DNA of 41,134 bases from Gilvimarinus agarilyticus (GTDB taxonomy: Bacteria; Pseudomonadota; Gammaproteobacteria; Pseudomonadales; Cellvibrionaceae). The notes beneath the pieces were generated by a model that did no database searches, was not told the DNA's origin, and saw only the letters and a list, made by a program, of their open reading frames with translations. The DNA is taken from assembly GCF_000832015.1 (NCBI RefSeq), contig NZ_JXCJ01000001.1, positions 628,241 through 669,374 of the forward strand, written 5' to 3'. This document shows, piece after piece, positions 16,492-23,788 of this stretch. A program made the translations under genes and the position numbers. Position 1 is the first letter of the stretch. The number at the start of each line of letters is the position of its first letter.

Positions 16492-16726
16492 ATGGTAGAT
16501 ATTAATGATAGGTAATAAAGCAACTGGCAAGCTTTGTATCCGCGGCCAAAACTGTCACTGATTTTTAGGTAACCCAGTACGTGGGAGCATCTTATGAATG
16601 CCGATACGATAAATTCTATTTTTTAGGGCCACGCTCGATGCTTTTCCTATTGTCATCGGAGACATCATTGCCGAGGGTGTTGAGTACGTGACGGGGAAGA
16701 TTACGGTTCGGCCTGGTCGTCGCTAG
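16492..16726 (+). pseudogene. Decayed segment after the last attC, possible fifth-cassette remnant
   Basis: An ATG at 16492, about 20 nt after the attC4 core as in the intact cassettes, opens only seven codons before TAA. Farther on, 16613-16726 is a start-less frame of 37 codons ending in TAG whose translation looks protein-like (AFPIVIGDIIAEGVEYVTGK then ITVRPGRR). No attC follows it. Decay of a cassette gene is inferred; a chance open frame is possible. The remaining 16727-16911 shows nothing. Confidence 0.3.
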
Positions 16727-16911
16727 TGTTCTCGCGCCGTTCGAAATAATTTTTTCGTCTTTTATGGGGCTGGCTCGAAAATTTCTGGGGTAGTGGGGGC
16801 GGCAGCCGGGGTGAATATCTCACCACCGGCTTACAATCGCTATACTCGAGTCATGAGTTGTTCCCGAGTGGGGCTAGCGACTTCATAAAGTATTGAGTCG
16901 ACTATATTCGG

Positions 16912-17319
16912 CTAGAAGAATAAGCTTTCGACTTTTTCACCGGCAATTTTAATGTCACATTTGTCGCCAGATTTAGCGTTAGAGGACTGAATGGCGCCAG
17001 CCACTGCACCAAATACGCCGCCTTGGTTATTCAATACAGAGCCGAAGTAGCAATAACTGGAAATATCCAGGTTTTGATACTCACTGGCAAGGTTGAGGGT
17101 GGGTGTGTAGGGAGGGAAGCTGCCCTTCATGACGGGGTCGCCATTGACAGTAAGTTGCAGGTTGTTCCGGTCTACGTCGTACTGGCCACCTACTGTGTAT
17201 TCCTTACCTTCGTGGGTAATGGTTTTTTCTTGAGCCTGGATCGGAGGTGTTGGTGTAGATGCACACCCGGTGAAGATAATCAAAGGCAGTGTGCTGATTA
17301 GTAAACTCTTCTTTTTCAT
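16912..17319 (-). CDS. Small lipoprotein of unknown function
   Basis: The protein starts best at the ATG ending at 17319, giving MKKKSLLISTLPLIIFTGC, a lipoprotein signal with Cys19; 135 aa. An upstream ATG in frame (MDVIENMKKK) is possible. After the lipidation site come ASTPTPP and a beta-rich domain with YTVGGQYDVDRNNLQL, then a Cys pair (SYCYFG and DKCDIKI). Not recognised. It is in opposite orientation to the cassettes and has no attC of its own, so I place it outside the array. Confidence 0.72.
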   Translation of the reverse strand: MKKKSLLISTLPLIIFTGCASTPTPPIQAQEKTITHEGKEYTVGGQYDVDRNNLQLTVNGDPVMKGSFPPYTPTLNLASEYQNLDISSYCYFGSVLNNQGGVFGAVAGAIQSSNAKSGDKCDIKIAGEKVESLFF

Positions 17320-17750
17320 GTTTTCGATTACATCCATATATTTAAATTGGGCGGGAAATATACCGTAACAAGTGTGCTTTATCAATGAAAGTGGGGGCGT
17401 TGGCTGTGAGAGTGGTAGCCAAAGTTTCCAACGGTTGGGTGGACAGCGATATGCTCCTGCGTCGTCAGTGCTTTACGGTAAAAAGCGTGGATACGTTCAG
17501 CCGACGTAGGTGACCGATTCGCATGGAGCGAAGGTTGACTTATAACACCGTCGCCAATAAAAGCTAAAATAAGCCGGTGGGATGATGAATGAGCTTAGTA
17601 AGGTTTTGTTAACTCTATAAAAAGCCGTATTCGGGATCGTCAGTTGACTGGCTGCTATGCTGGCGCGGATTGGGTGTGGAGGTTTGCCCGGTACTGGCGC
17701 GAAAGTCTTTAAGTGTCGTATATTGATGCTATAACTCAGTAAGCAGGTGA
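17320..17750. other. Intergenic region, nothing recognised
   Basis: About 430 bp without a supported gene on either strand. No terminator hairpin, attC pair or repeat was convincing. It should include the promoter of the lipoprotein (minus strand) and of the PAS-GGDEF gene (plus strand). Confidence 0.4.
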
Positions 17751-18710
17751 GTGCCTTTGAGCACTATTCACTTAATAACGAATAACGCGTACAGAGATTA
17801 TTGCCGTATGAAGACCGGTGAGTTGATCGACCTGGCCGATGTGATGGATTTAATGCTTAATGCCGTCTGCGTGGTTGATCGGGCCGGAAGCTTTTTGTTT
17901 GTCAGTGCTGCGTTTGAGCAAATCTTTGGCTATAAACCCGAGGAGGTCTTGGGTACGCCGATGATTGATTTGGTGCACCCCGATGATCAGGCCCGAACCT
18001 TAAGCACCGTTGGCACCTTGCTGGCAGGCGAGCCGAGCCCGCATTTTGAGAACCGCTGGGTACGTAAAGACGGGCGCGTTGTGCATGTACTTTGGACGGC
18101 GCGCTGGTCAGAGAGGCACCAAGCTCGTATCGCTGTAGCACACGACATTACTGAACGTAAACAAATGGAAGATCGGCTTAGCCATATGGCAGCGCACGAC
18201 CAGCTTACTAATTTGCCCAATCGTGTTCTATTGCAAGATCGGTTGTTAACCGCACTGGCTACGGCAAAGCGCGAGAAAACCTATTTGTCGCTGCTATTTA
18301 TTGACATGGATGGCTTTAAACCGGTGAATGATAGCTATGGTCACGCAGTGGGTGATAAGTTATTGCAGGATATTGCGCAGCGGCTGAGTGCCAGTGTACG
18401 AGTATCCGATACCGTTGGGCGGCTGGGGGGCGACGAGTTTTTGGTGTTGTTAAATGGTATCCCTGAGGCTTCGCTTGTGCTTAGGGTGGCTGAAAAAATC
18501 CGCGCTGAGCTCAACCGGGGGTACAACATCGATGGCATAAGCCTGACACTGGCGCCCAGCATTGGTATCGCCCATTTCCCCGAGCACGGCAATAACGAGC
18601 AACAGTTGATTCAAAATGCCGACCAAGCGATGTACCGGGCGAAAAAGGCTGGTGGAAACTGCTCGGTGGTATTCTCGTCAGCCGATAATGAGCGGGGTGA
18701 AGCCCTCTAA
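17751..18710 (+). CDS. PAS-GGDEF diguanylate cyclase
   Basis: Probable cytoplasmic diguanylate cyclase making cyclic di-GMP. A PAS domain occupies about residues 30-137 (FLFVSAAFEQIFGYKPEEVLG, then DITERKQMEDRL linker). The GGDEF domain covers about 150-308 with active site GGDEF at 226-230 and an intact RxxD inhibitory site (RVSD, 217-220), so product inhibition is expected. No transmembrane segment or EAL domain. Start uncertain: GTG at 17751, or TTG at 17757, which has better spacing from AGGTGA (17745-17750); ATG at 17808 would still leave the PAS domain intact. The sensed signal is unknown. Stand-alone gene. Confidence 0.9.
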   Translation: MPLSTIHLITNNAYRDYCRMKTGELIDLADVMDLMLNAVCVVDRAGSFLFVSAAFEQIFGYKPEEVLGTPMIDLVHPDDQARTLSTVGTLLAGEPSPHFENRWVRKDGRVVHVLWTARWSERHQARIAVAHDITERKQMEDRLSHMAAHDQLTNLPNRVLLQDRLLTALATAKREKTYLSLLFIDMDGFKPVNDSYGHAVGDKLLQDIAQRLSASVRVSDTVGRLGGDEFLVLLNGIPEASLVLRVAEKIRAELNRGYNIDGISLTLAPSIGIAHFPEHGNNEQQLIQNADQAMYRAKKAGGNCSVVFSSADNERGEAL

Positions 18711-18827
18711 GAGCTGCAGATACACCGGCTTTTGCCTCGTGTAGGGCACTGCTTTACTATGCGCTACTGAATTGAATGCGCCGATGGCCTGCGTTTAGGC
18801 ACGCCCGGATTGATGTGGAGCCTTTTT

Positions 18828-19523
18828 ATGCCGAGTAACCCGTTTGCCTCATTAGAATGCTTAACCCTGGAAAACCCCAACGCCGGCGATAGCGATGCCT
18901 GTGTTATTTGGCTGCATGGGTTAGGGGCCAGCTGTAATGATTTTGCCAACCTGTTGCCAGAGCTAAGCTTGGCGCCCGGTGCCCGTATTCGGTTTGTGTT
19001 TCCGCAGGCACCCACATTGCCGGTTAGTGTTAATGGTGGGTATCAAATGCCGGCTTGGTACGATCTACTGAGCTTGGACGTGGATCGCAAATTTAATGCC
19101 GAACATTTGGCCCAGGCCAGCGCGGCGATTGGCGATATTATTGAGCAGCAGGTGGCGGCGGGTATCAACAGCGAGCGAATACTGCTGGCCGGTTTCTCTC
19201 AGGGCGGGGCTGTAGCGTTTGATGCCGCCTTAAACTTTGCCAAGCCGCTGGCGGGCTTGATGGCGCTATCGACTTATTTTGCCACCAGTGAAACATGTAG
19301 CTTCAATGCGGCGAACCAAGCTTTGCCTATTTCGATCCAGCACGGGTTAAACGACGATGTGGTGGTGCCCGCACTGGCTGCGCGGGCTGAAGCGGTATTG
19401 CAGGCGCATGGGTATCAGTACGAGTCGCACCGTTATCCGATGGCGCATGAAGTCTGTCGCGAGCAGATAGCGGATATCAGTGCGTTTATTAACCGCTGTT
19501 TGCCTGTGCTGACCAGAGCCTAG
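18828..19523 (+). CDS. Carboxylesterase/phospholipase, alpha/beta hydrolase (PF02230 type)
   Basis: A 231-aa serine hydrolase of the bacterial carboxylesterase/acyl-protein-thioesterase group. It shows WLHGLGASCNDF (oxyanion region), nucleophile Ser124 in GFSQGG, Asp176 in HGLNDD and His207 in PMAHEVC. It has no signal peptide, so it is cytoplasmic. The ATG at 18828 is chosen because TGGAG (18816-18820) is spaced 7 nt from it; in-frame TTG/ATG codons 15-18 nt earlier overlap that site. It ends tail-to-tail, overlapping the next minus-strand gene by 4 bp. Natural substrate unknown. Confidence 0.9.
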   Translation: MPSNPFASLECLTLENPNAGDSDACVIWLHGLGASCNDFANLLPELSLAPGARIRFVFPQAPTLPVSVNGGYQMPAWYDLLSLDVDRKFNAEHLAQASAAIGDIIEQQVAAGINSERILLAGFSQGGAVAFDAALNFAKPLAGLMALSTYFATSETCSFNAANQALPISIQHGLNDDVVVPALAARAEAVLQAHGYQYESHRYPMAHEVCREQIADISAFINRCLPVLTRA

Positions 19524-19732
19524 CGGCTTTTGGCCTCTTGACGGGCGCGCACGTTGGCCAGCAGGGTTTTTAACTCCGCTTCGGCCCAAGTGGTTGCATC
19601 GGCTTGAGTGGCAAACCCGTCTTGCGACTTTGACACAAGGGTTTTGCGAGCGGTGGCGCGGCGGGTTAGCTCGGCGCGCCAGGCGCCATCTACTTCAGTG
19701 ACGCGATAGTCAAATTTTTTGCCAGTGGCCAT
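19520..19732 (-). CDS. DUF3622 family small protein
   Basis: A 70-aa basic protein matching, from memory, the DUF3622 family (KKFDYRVTEVDGAWRAEL, ATARKTLVSKSQDGFAT, then a helical WAEAELKTLLANV tail). AGGAGC precedes the ATG by 5 nt. Function unknown; common as a single gene in gammaproteobacteria. Convergent with the esterase, overlapping by 4 bp. No terminator hairpin is visible at the junction. Confidence 0.8.
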   Translation of the reverse strand: MATGKKFDYRVTEVDGAWRAELTRRATARKTLVSKSQDGFATQADATTWAEAELKTLLANVRARQEAKSR

Positions 19733-20009
19733 GGTTGCTCCTGCACCCCAGGGTGCTGTTGCGATACATTAATTGCAGTGATGCTAGCTCGCACCGGGTG
19801 GGGGCGTTAGAATTGCCCCAAACGCGTGGTGCGGCGTCAGTGTGTGCATTATGCACGCCTATAAGCGTCTGGCAACCGCTTTGACTCGCTTAGTGCTTGC
19901 GTGTGCAGCTATTTCTAAAGATCCATTCCGGCGCCATTGCATATTCCGGGTAATTTGCCGGTGTAGGCCTTAACATAGACGGCGCTAAAACCTGATAGCA
20001 GAAGGTGAA

Positions 20010-20438
20010 ATGATGAGAGTTTGTGGTGTGGAATTAACCGGCAACGATGCCGTTGTGTGTTTATTGGAGCTGGCGCAACAGCAATTTACCCTGCCCGATT
20101 GTCGGGTGCGTAAAATTAGCTTGCCCAAAATGCACAGTCGGGATGACTTGCAAAAGTTTCAGGCAACTTTTGCCAAGCTTATGCAGGACTATCAGGTAGA
20201 CAAGGTGGTTATTCGCGAGCGCCTGACCAAAGGTAAGTTTGCCGGCGGCGCGGTTAGCTTTAAGCTTGAGGCAGCGCTTCAACTGATGAGCGATATTGAG
20301 GTCGAGCTTTACTCATCGGCCGCCATCAAGCAGACGCTGGCCGATAAACCGTTACCGATTCCGTTTTCTGAGACAGGCCTTAAAGGGTTTCAGGAGCAGG
20401 CATTTGTTGTCGCCTATGTTGCTCATATGCAGGATTAG
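20010..20438 (+). CDS. DUF3010 family protein
   Basis: A 142-aa protein fitting DUF3010 ([18 protein letters not shown] start; [24 protein letters not shown], and the [21 protein letters not shown] end). The fold looks RNase H-like, as in crossover-junction resolvase relatives, with acidic residues in GVEL and near FQEQAF; this is inference and no activity is assigned. AGAAGGTGA precedes the ATG at 20010; the next codon is also ATG. The VF530-type gene follows after 29 bp and is probably co-transcribed. Confidence 0.83.
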   Translation: MMRVCGVELTGNDAVVCLLELAQQQFTLPDCRVRKISLPKMHSRDDLQKFQATFAKLMQDYQVDKVVIRERLTKGKFAGGAVSFKLEAALQLMSDIEVELYSSAAIKQTLADKPLPIPFSETGLKGFQEQAFVVAYVAHMQD

Positions 20439-20467
20439 CGGACGAGTTAAAAGAAAGAGTAAAATCT

Positions 20468-20695
20468 ATGAGCCAGGAACAGCCGAACAATCCGTTACAC
20501 GGTATTACCTTAGAGCAGGTGGTAACCCGGTTGGTTGAGCACTACGGCTGGGAAGCATTGGCCGAACAGATAAATATTAACTGCTTTAAAAAAGACCCTT
20601 CGGTAAAATCATCCCTTAAGTTCTTGCGTAAAACCCCCTGGGCGCGGGACAAAGTCGAGGCGTTGTACGTCTCGACTTTGTCGCATTGCAAATAA
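20468..20695 (+). CDS. VF530/DUF2132 family small DNA-binding-like protein
   Basis: A 75-aa protein of the VF530 family (DUF2132), recognised by [40 protein letters not shown] and [11 protein letters not shown]. The Vibrio fischeri representative has a helical fold proposed to bind nucleic acid; its role is unknown. GAAAGAG upstream is a modest ribosome site. Likely second gene after the DUF3010 gene. It ends 15 bp before the convergent stop of the DUF6895-like gene. Confidence 0.88.
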   Translation: MSQEQPNNPLHGITLEQVVTRLVEHYGWEALAEQININCFKKDPSVKSSLKFLRKTPWARDKVEALYVSTLSHCK

Positions 20696-20710
20696 CGCTT
20701 GTAATGTTGC

Positions 20711-22144
20711 TTAGGCGGCTTTCGCTAGTGTTCGATCGAGCAATGCGTCAAAGGCATTAACATAGCCGTCGGTTAGGCTGGTGCGCAGTTCTTCGATATT
20801 CGTGGCCGCTAGCTGGCGTGACTCTTGGGTAAAGTAACCAATGCTGCCGTCAAGTTTTTGCTGTGCTAAAAGAAACTGTGCGATTGACGCCCAGCGTGGC
20901 TGAGTCAGGGTGACCTCAGGGCAATGTTCAACGATTTTCAATACGACCTCGAGGTCACCGTGGCGAGCGTAGCTCTCTGCTACTGTGCATATGTCGACGG
21001 AACCTTTGCTGTCGATCTTCCTACCGCTGGCGAGCCATTGCAGTAGTTGGTCGCGATCAAAAAGGACTTTAGTTGTATTGGGTTCTTCAGGATCATAGGG
21101 AAGATCTTTAGTTGTCGTTGGCTCTAACGGAATGACGGAGTCGCCTCTCGCACAAACATCGTTCAAATATTCTACGGCACTGTTTCGTGATTGAACGACA
21201 GTATGAAGAAGCGGCTCTAGCGGTATGTGTGATAATCCAGCGAGGGTAAAATCAGTGACGTATTGAGTTGGCGTAAAAGAGGTTGAGCAGGATAAGAGGG
21301 CGGATACCAATGTTGTATGGTAGAGCGCACCAAAAAACTCCTCTCTTGATAAATTATCGGATATTACTTGCGCGGTTTTCTCAGATGGTGGAGTGTAACC
21401 CAGAGGTGACATCTGGGCCTGGAATACTGTTCTATAAAATTCAAACGTACACGAATTAAAGCCTTGAATGCTGTTGGCCACGATTAATAGCTCACCCAGA
21501 ACATCCCAATCTTTATTGTTTGTGTACTCCGCCAAGAGACTTTCGATAATAGTTTCACAAAACCTTTTAGCGGGGTGCTCGTCCTTCATAACTTTTAAAC
21601 CGAAGTCGTTGGCGTAGAAAAGAGTGTGGGTGATGCTGTAGGCGGTTTCTCGGTTGATGGATAATAGGTTGGTACAGTGGCCGATAGAGGTGGGCTCGAT
21701 CAGTGAAGATATGTCAAGTTCGTTTTCGGTCGACAACGATAGAAAATAAAGTTGATCCATTCTTCGGTATGGAACTACCTCTGATACCTCTGGGTATCCG
21801 CGAGACCGTGCGTAGCGTAGTGTTCTTTCATGCTCTTCGATATTCATACCGTGAATGTCTTTAAAAATAAAATAAGGCATAAGCCATGCCCACGAACGCT
21901 CTGGTGTTTTACGGGCGACCTCTATTAGTTCATTGCTGTTTAAGTAGTCGAAGAACTTGCCTTTCCAGTTGCGCATCAGGTCAGTTGGCCCCAGGTTGCT
22001 TACCCAAAGCGAACGATATAGAATTGCGAGCTCGCCGGTACGTTGCAAAAGATTGCTATCAAATGTAGCAGTATCTAAGGGCGGGAAAAACAAATCGATA
22101 TGTTGATCTAGCCATAATACGGGCAGTATTCCATTACAGGACAT
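20711..22144 (-). CDS. DUF6895-like helical protein, second gene of a two-gene operon
   Basis: A 477-aa soluble protein, almost all helical by eye. Its middle (TAYSITHTLFYANDFG, then NKDWDVLGELL about 45 residues later) fits the THxxF...DxG...WDLxGELL pattern I recall for DUF6895, which is mainly actinobacterial; the last part has a cyclase-like repeat pattern (QFLLAQQKLDGSIGYF). No catalytic function is known to me. AAAGGAG 7 nt before the ATG is a strong ribosome site. It follows the repeat protein by 51 bp with a hairpin between. GC content is lower than in the core genes, suggesting acquisition. Annotation is from memory, so moderate. Confidence 0.6.
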   Translation of the reverse strand: MSCNGILPVLWLDQHIDLFFPPLDTATFDSNLLQRTGELAILYRSLWVSNLGPTDLMRNWKGKFFDYLNSNELIEVARKTPERSWAWLMPYFIFKDIHGMNIEEHERTLRYARSRGYPEVSEVVPYRRMDQLYFLSLSTENELDISSLIEPTSIGHCTNLLSINRETAYSITHTLFYANDFGLKVMKDEHPAKRFCETIIESLLAEYTNNKDWDVLGELLIVANSIQGFNSCTFEFYRTVFQAQMSPLGYTPPSEKTAQVISDNLSREEFFGALYHTTLVSALLSCSTSFTPTQYVTDFTLAGLSHIPLEPLLHTVVQSRNSAVEYLNDVCARGDSVIPLEPTTTKDLPYDPEEPNTTKVLFDRDQLLQWLASGRKIDSKGSVDICTVAESYARHGDLEVVLKIVEHCPEVTLTQPRWASIAQFLLAQQKLDGSIGYFTQESRQLAATNIEELRTSLTDGYVNAFDALLDRTLAKAA

Positions 22145-22160
22145 TGTGTGTCTCCTTTGA

Positions 22161-22186
22161 AAGTAAGGCGGTAACCCGCCTTACTT
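22161..22186 (-). promoter_or_regulatory. Intercistronic hairpin in the repeat-protein operon
   Basis: A perfect 11-bp inverted repeat, AAGTAAGGCGG / CCGCCTTACTT, with a 4-nt loop. It begins 10 nt after the stop of the small repeat protein and ends 10 nt before the AAAGGAG of the next gene. There is no T-run on the minus strand after it, so it is not a typical terminator; 3'-end protection of the upstream message, giving more small protein than large, is the inferred role. Confidence 0.75.
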
Positions 22187-22195
22187 ATTATGCTG

Positions 22196-22627
22196 TTACA
22201 TTTTGGTAATATCACCAACGGTTTCTATTGCATTTTTACCCTCTTTTAGAACAAACCAAGGGCCAACAAGCTCGCCACCGGCCGCTAGGCTTGGACCAGA
22301 AAAGTCTTGCCCAACCTTAACGAGCTCGCTTAATGATACCTCTCGGTTAATGGCTCCCGCTTCTACCAATACTTTGATTTGGTCTTCGCTAATGGTTGCG
22401 CCAATATCAGCGGTCAGTTCTTTGTAGATGTACCAGGGGCCAGCGAGTTCGGCACCATCGGCGGCGCTGCTTCCGCCAAGATCAATAATTTTTCGGTGTG
22501 CGTCAAGCAAGTTTCCTACCGTAACTTTTGTGTTGATAATGTTACTTTGTGCCAGGGGGGTGTAGTTCTTTTTAACGCGAACCAACGAGGTATTGGTGGG
22601 TGAGGGTAAATCCTTCAAATCGGGCAT
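22196..22627 (-). CDS. Small two-repeat protein of unknown function
   Basis: A 143-aa soluble protein with no cysteine, no signal peptide and no family I recognise. It contains two copies of a 36-39 residue unit: residues 32-70 and 94-129. They share N-x-[KE]-V-[ST]-x-x-x-L at the start and AADGAELAGPWYIYKE versus AAGGELVGPWFVLKE at the end. The first 30 residues are Pro/Ser/Thr-rich, unlike the repeats. AAAGGAG precedes the ATG by 8 nt. It is the first gene of an operon with the DUF6895-like protein; a strong hairpin follows its stop. Structural, precursor or scaffold roles are all possible. Confidence 0.8.
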   Translation of the reverse strand: MPDLKDLPSPTNTSLVRVKKNYTPLAQSNIINTKVTVGNLLDAHRKIIDLGGSSAADGAELAGPWYIYKELTADIGATISEDQIKVLVEAGAINREVSLSELVKVGQDFSGPSLAAGGELVGPWFVLKEGKNAIETVGDITKM

Positions 22628-23196
22628 GATAAATCTCCTTTTGCTGTAAGCAATTAGTAAAAAATAACTCTTAACTGTTTGTCAGATAAGAGGTTGATTA
22701 ATTTAGCTCACATAAGCTAGATGTCAATTTGTCATGTAGAGCGACATACTTTGTGATATAAAGCCAATACATTTTTTAGGATTATATTCCAAGCTGTTGA
22801 AACGACTGAAAATGAAAAAATAAGTGGCGCGTTAACGATTGTTTGGGAATGTTGAGAGGATTTTACTCTGTCGCGTAAACACTCTGAATCTGTTTAGTGA
22901 GGCGTCAAGAAAAATACAAATAGAATAATGGTTGTGTCGATATAATTATAAATAATCTAAAAAAACGAATATTTTTTTTCGTGGTTGTTAAATAGGGCGA
23001 CAGAAATCCGGATTCTGAATTTATCTGAGCCGTCAATATAAACCTGTAAAGAGCTATTCGTTAGTGTTTGCTAGTATTTTGGGTTCATTTAAATTAGCAA
23101 CCCATTTCATAGAAGAGTGATCTCGATGGTCGGTGGGAGCGTATATCTTAATAGATCTGTATGAAATGTTATTTTAATCTTAAGGGAGATCGATAT
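22628..23196. other. AT-rich intergenic region
   Basis: About 570 bp, markedly AT-rich (for example the A/T block at 22940-22985), with no supported gene. It must contain promoters for the repeat-protein operon (minus) and lipocalin (plus), but no hexamer pair was unambiguous. Composition contrasts with the GC-rich core genes on both sides. Confidence 0.45.
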
Positions 23197-23721
23197 ATGT
23201 TGATGCGTGGGCTACTACTTATAGTATCGCTCTGGATGGTGTCTTGTGTAAGTACGCCCGACGGGGTTAAGCCTGTAGAGAATTTTGAGCTGCAGCGCTA
23301 CCTGGGTAAATGGTACGAGATTGCTCGGTTGGATCACAGCTTTGAGGAGGGGTTAACGCAAATAACGGCAAACTATAGCCTTAACGATGACGGTAGCGTG
23401 AAAGTAATCAATCGCGGCTACGATGCGGATAAAAATGAGTGGGATGAAGCAGAAGGCAAAGCTAAATTTGTCAACGATGACGACACCGCCTTTTTAAAGG
23501 TTTCTTTTTTTGGGCCTTTTTACGGATCTTACATCGTGTTTGAGTTAGATGATGACTATCAGTACGCGTTCGTGTCTGGGCCCGATACCGGATATTTATG
23601 GTTACTGTCTCGCACTCCGACTGTATCGGCAGAGGTTATTAACCGGTTTGAGACGCGGGCGAGCGAGCTGGGTTTTGCGACTGACGAGCTTATTTACGTC
23701 GAGCATAATAACGAGCAATAG
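23197..23721 (+). CDS. blc: Outer-membrane lipoprotein lipocalin Blc
   Basis: Bacterial lipocalin of 174 aa anchored in the outer membrane, thought to bind fatty acids or lysophospholipids during envelope stress. Lipoprotein signal with Cys17 (LWMVSC). The lipocalin GxW motif is YLGKWYEIARLD; the second region is NYSLNDDGSVKVINRGY; the family YAFVSGPD..YLWLLSRTP block is present. ATG at 23197 is chosen for AAGGGAG (23182-23188) 8 nt upstream. Stand-alone gene followed by a strong terminator. Confidence 0.92.
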   Translation: MLMRGLLLIVSLWMVSCVSTPDGVKPVENFELQRYLGKWYEIARLDHSFEEGLTQITANYSLNDDGSVKVINRGYDADKNEWDEAEGKAKFVNDDDTAFLKVSFFGPFYGSYIVFELDDDYQYAFVSGPDTGYLWLLSRTPTVSAEVINRFETRASELGFATDELIYVEHNNEQ

Positions 23722-23739
23722 TGACTTTTTTGAGTTGTT

Positions 23740-23773
23740 AAAAAAGCCCCGGCCGTATCGCCGGGGCTTTTTT
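23740..23773. terminator. Bidirectional Rho-independent terminator
   Basis: A perfect 14-bp stem, AAAAAAGCCCCGGC / GCCGGGGCTTTTTT, closed by a 6-nt loop. The A and T tracts make it work on both strands, ending blc from the left and the nuclease gene (minus strand, stop at 23789) from the right. Confidence 0.95.
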
Positions 23774-23788
23774 ATGGTCTTGTTGCTA

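Noticed and set aside
16912-17385. Lipoprotein as a reversed fifth cassette
   Set aside because: No attC-like pair flanks it on either side and its orientation is opposite to the array; it is better placed outside the integron.
17530-17590. TTATAAC-like string as a possible further attC R'' box
   Set aside because: No matching GTTRRRY and no inverted arms occur downstream within 150 bp.
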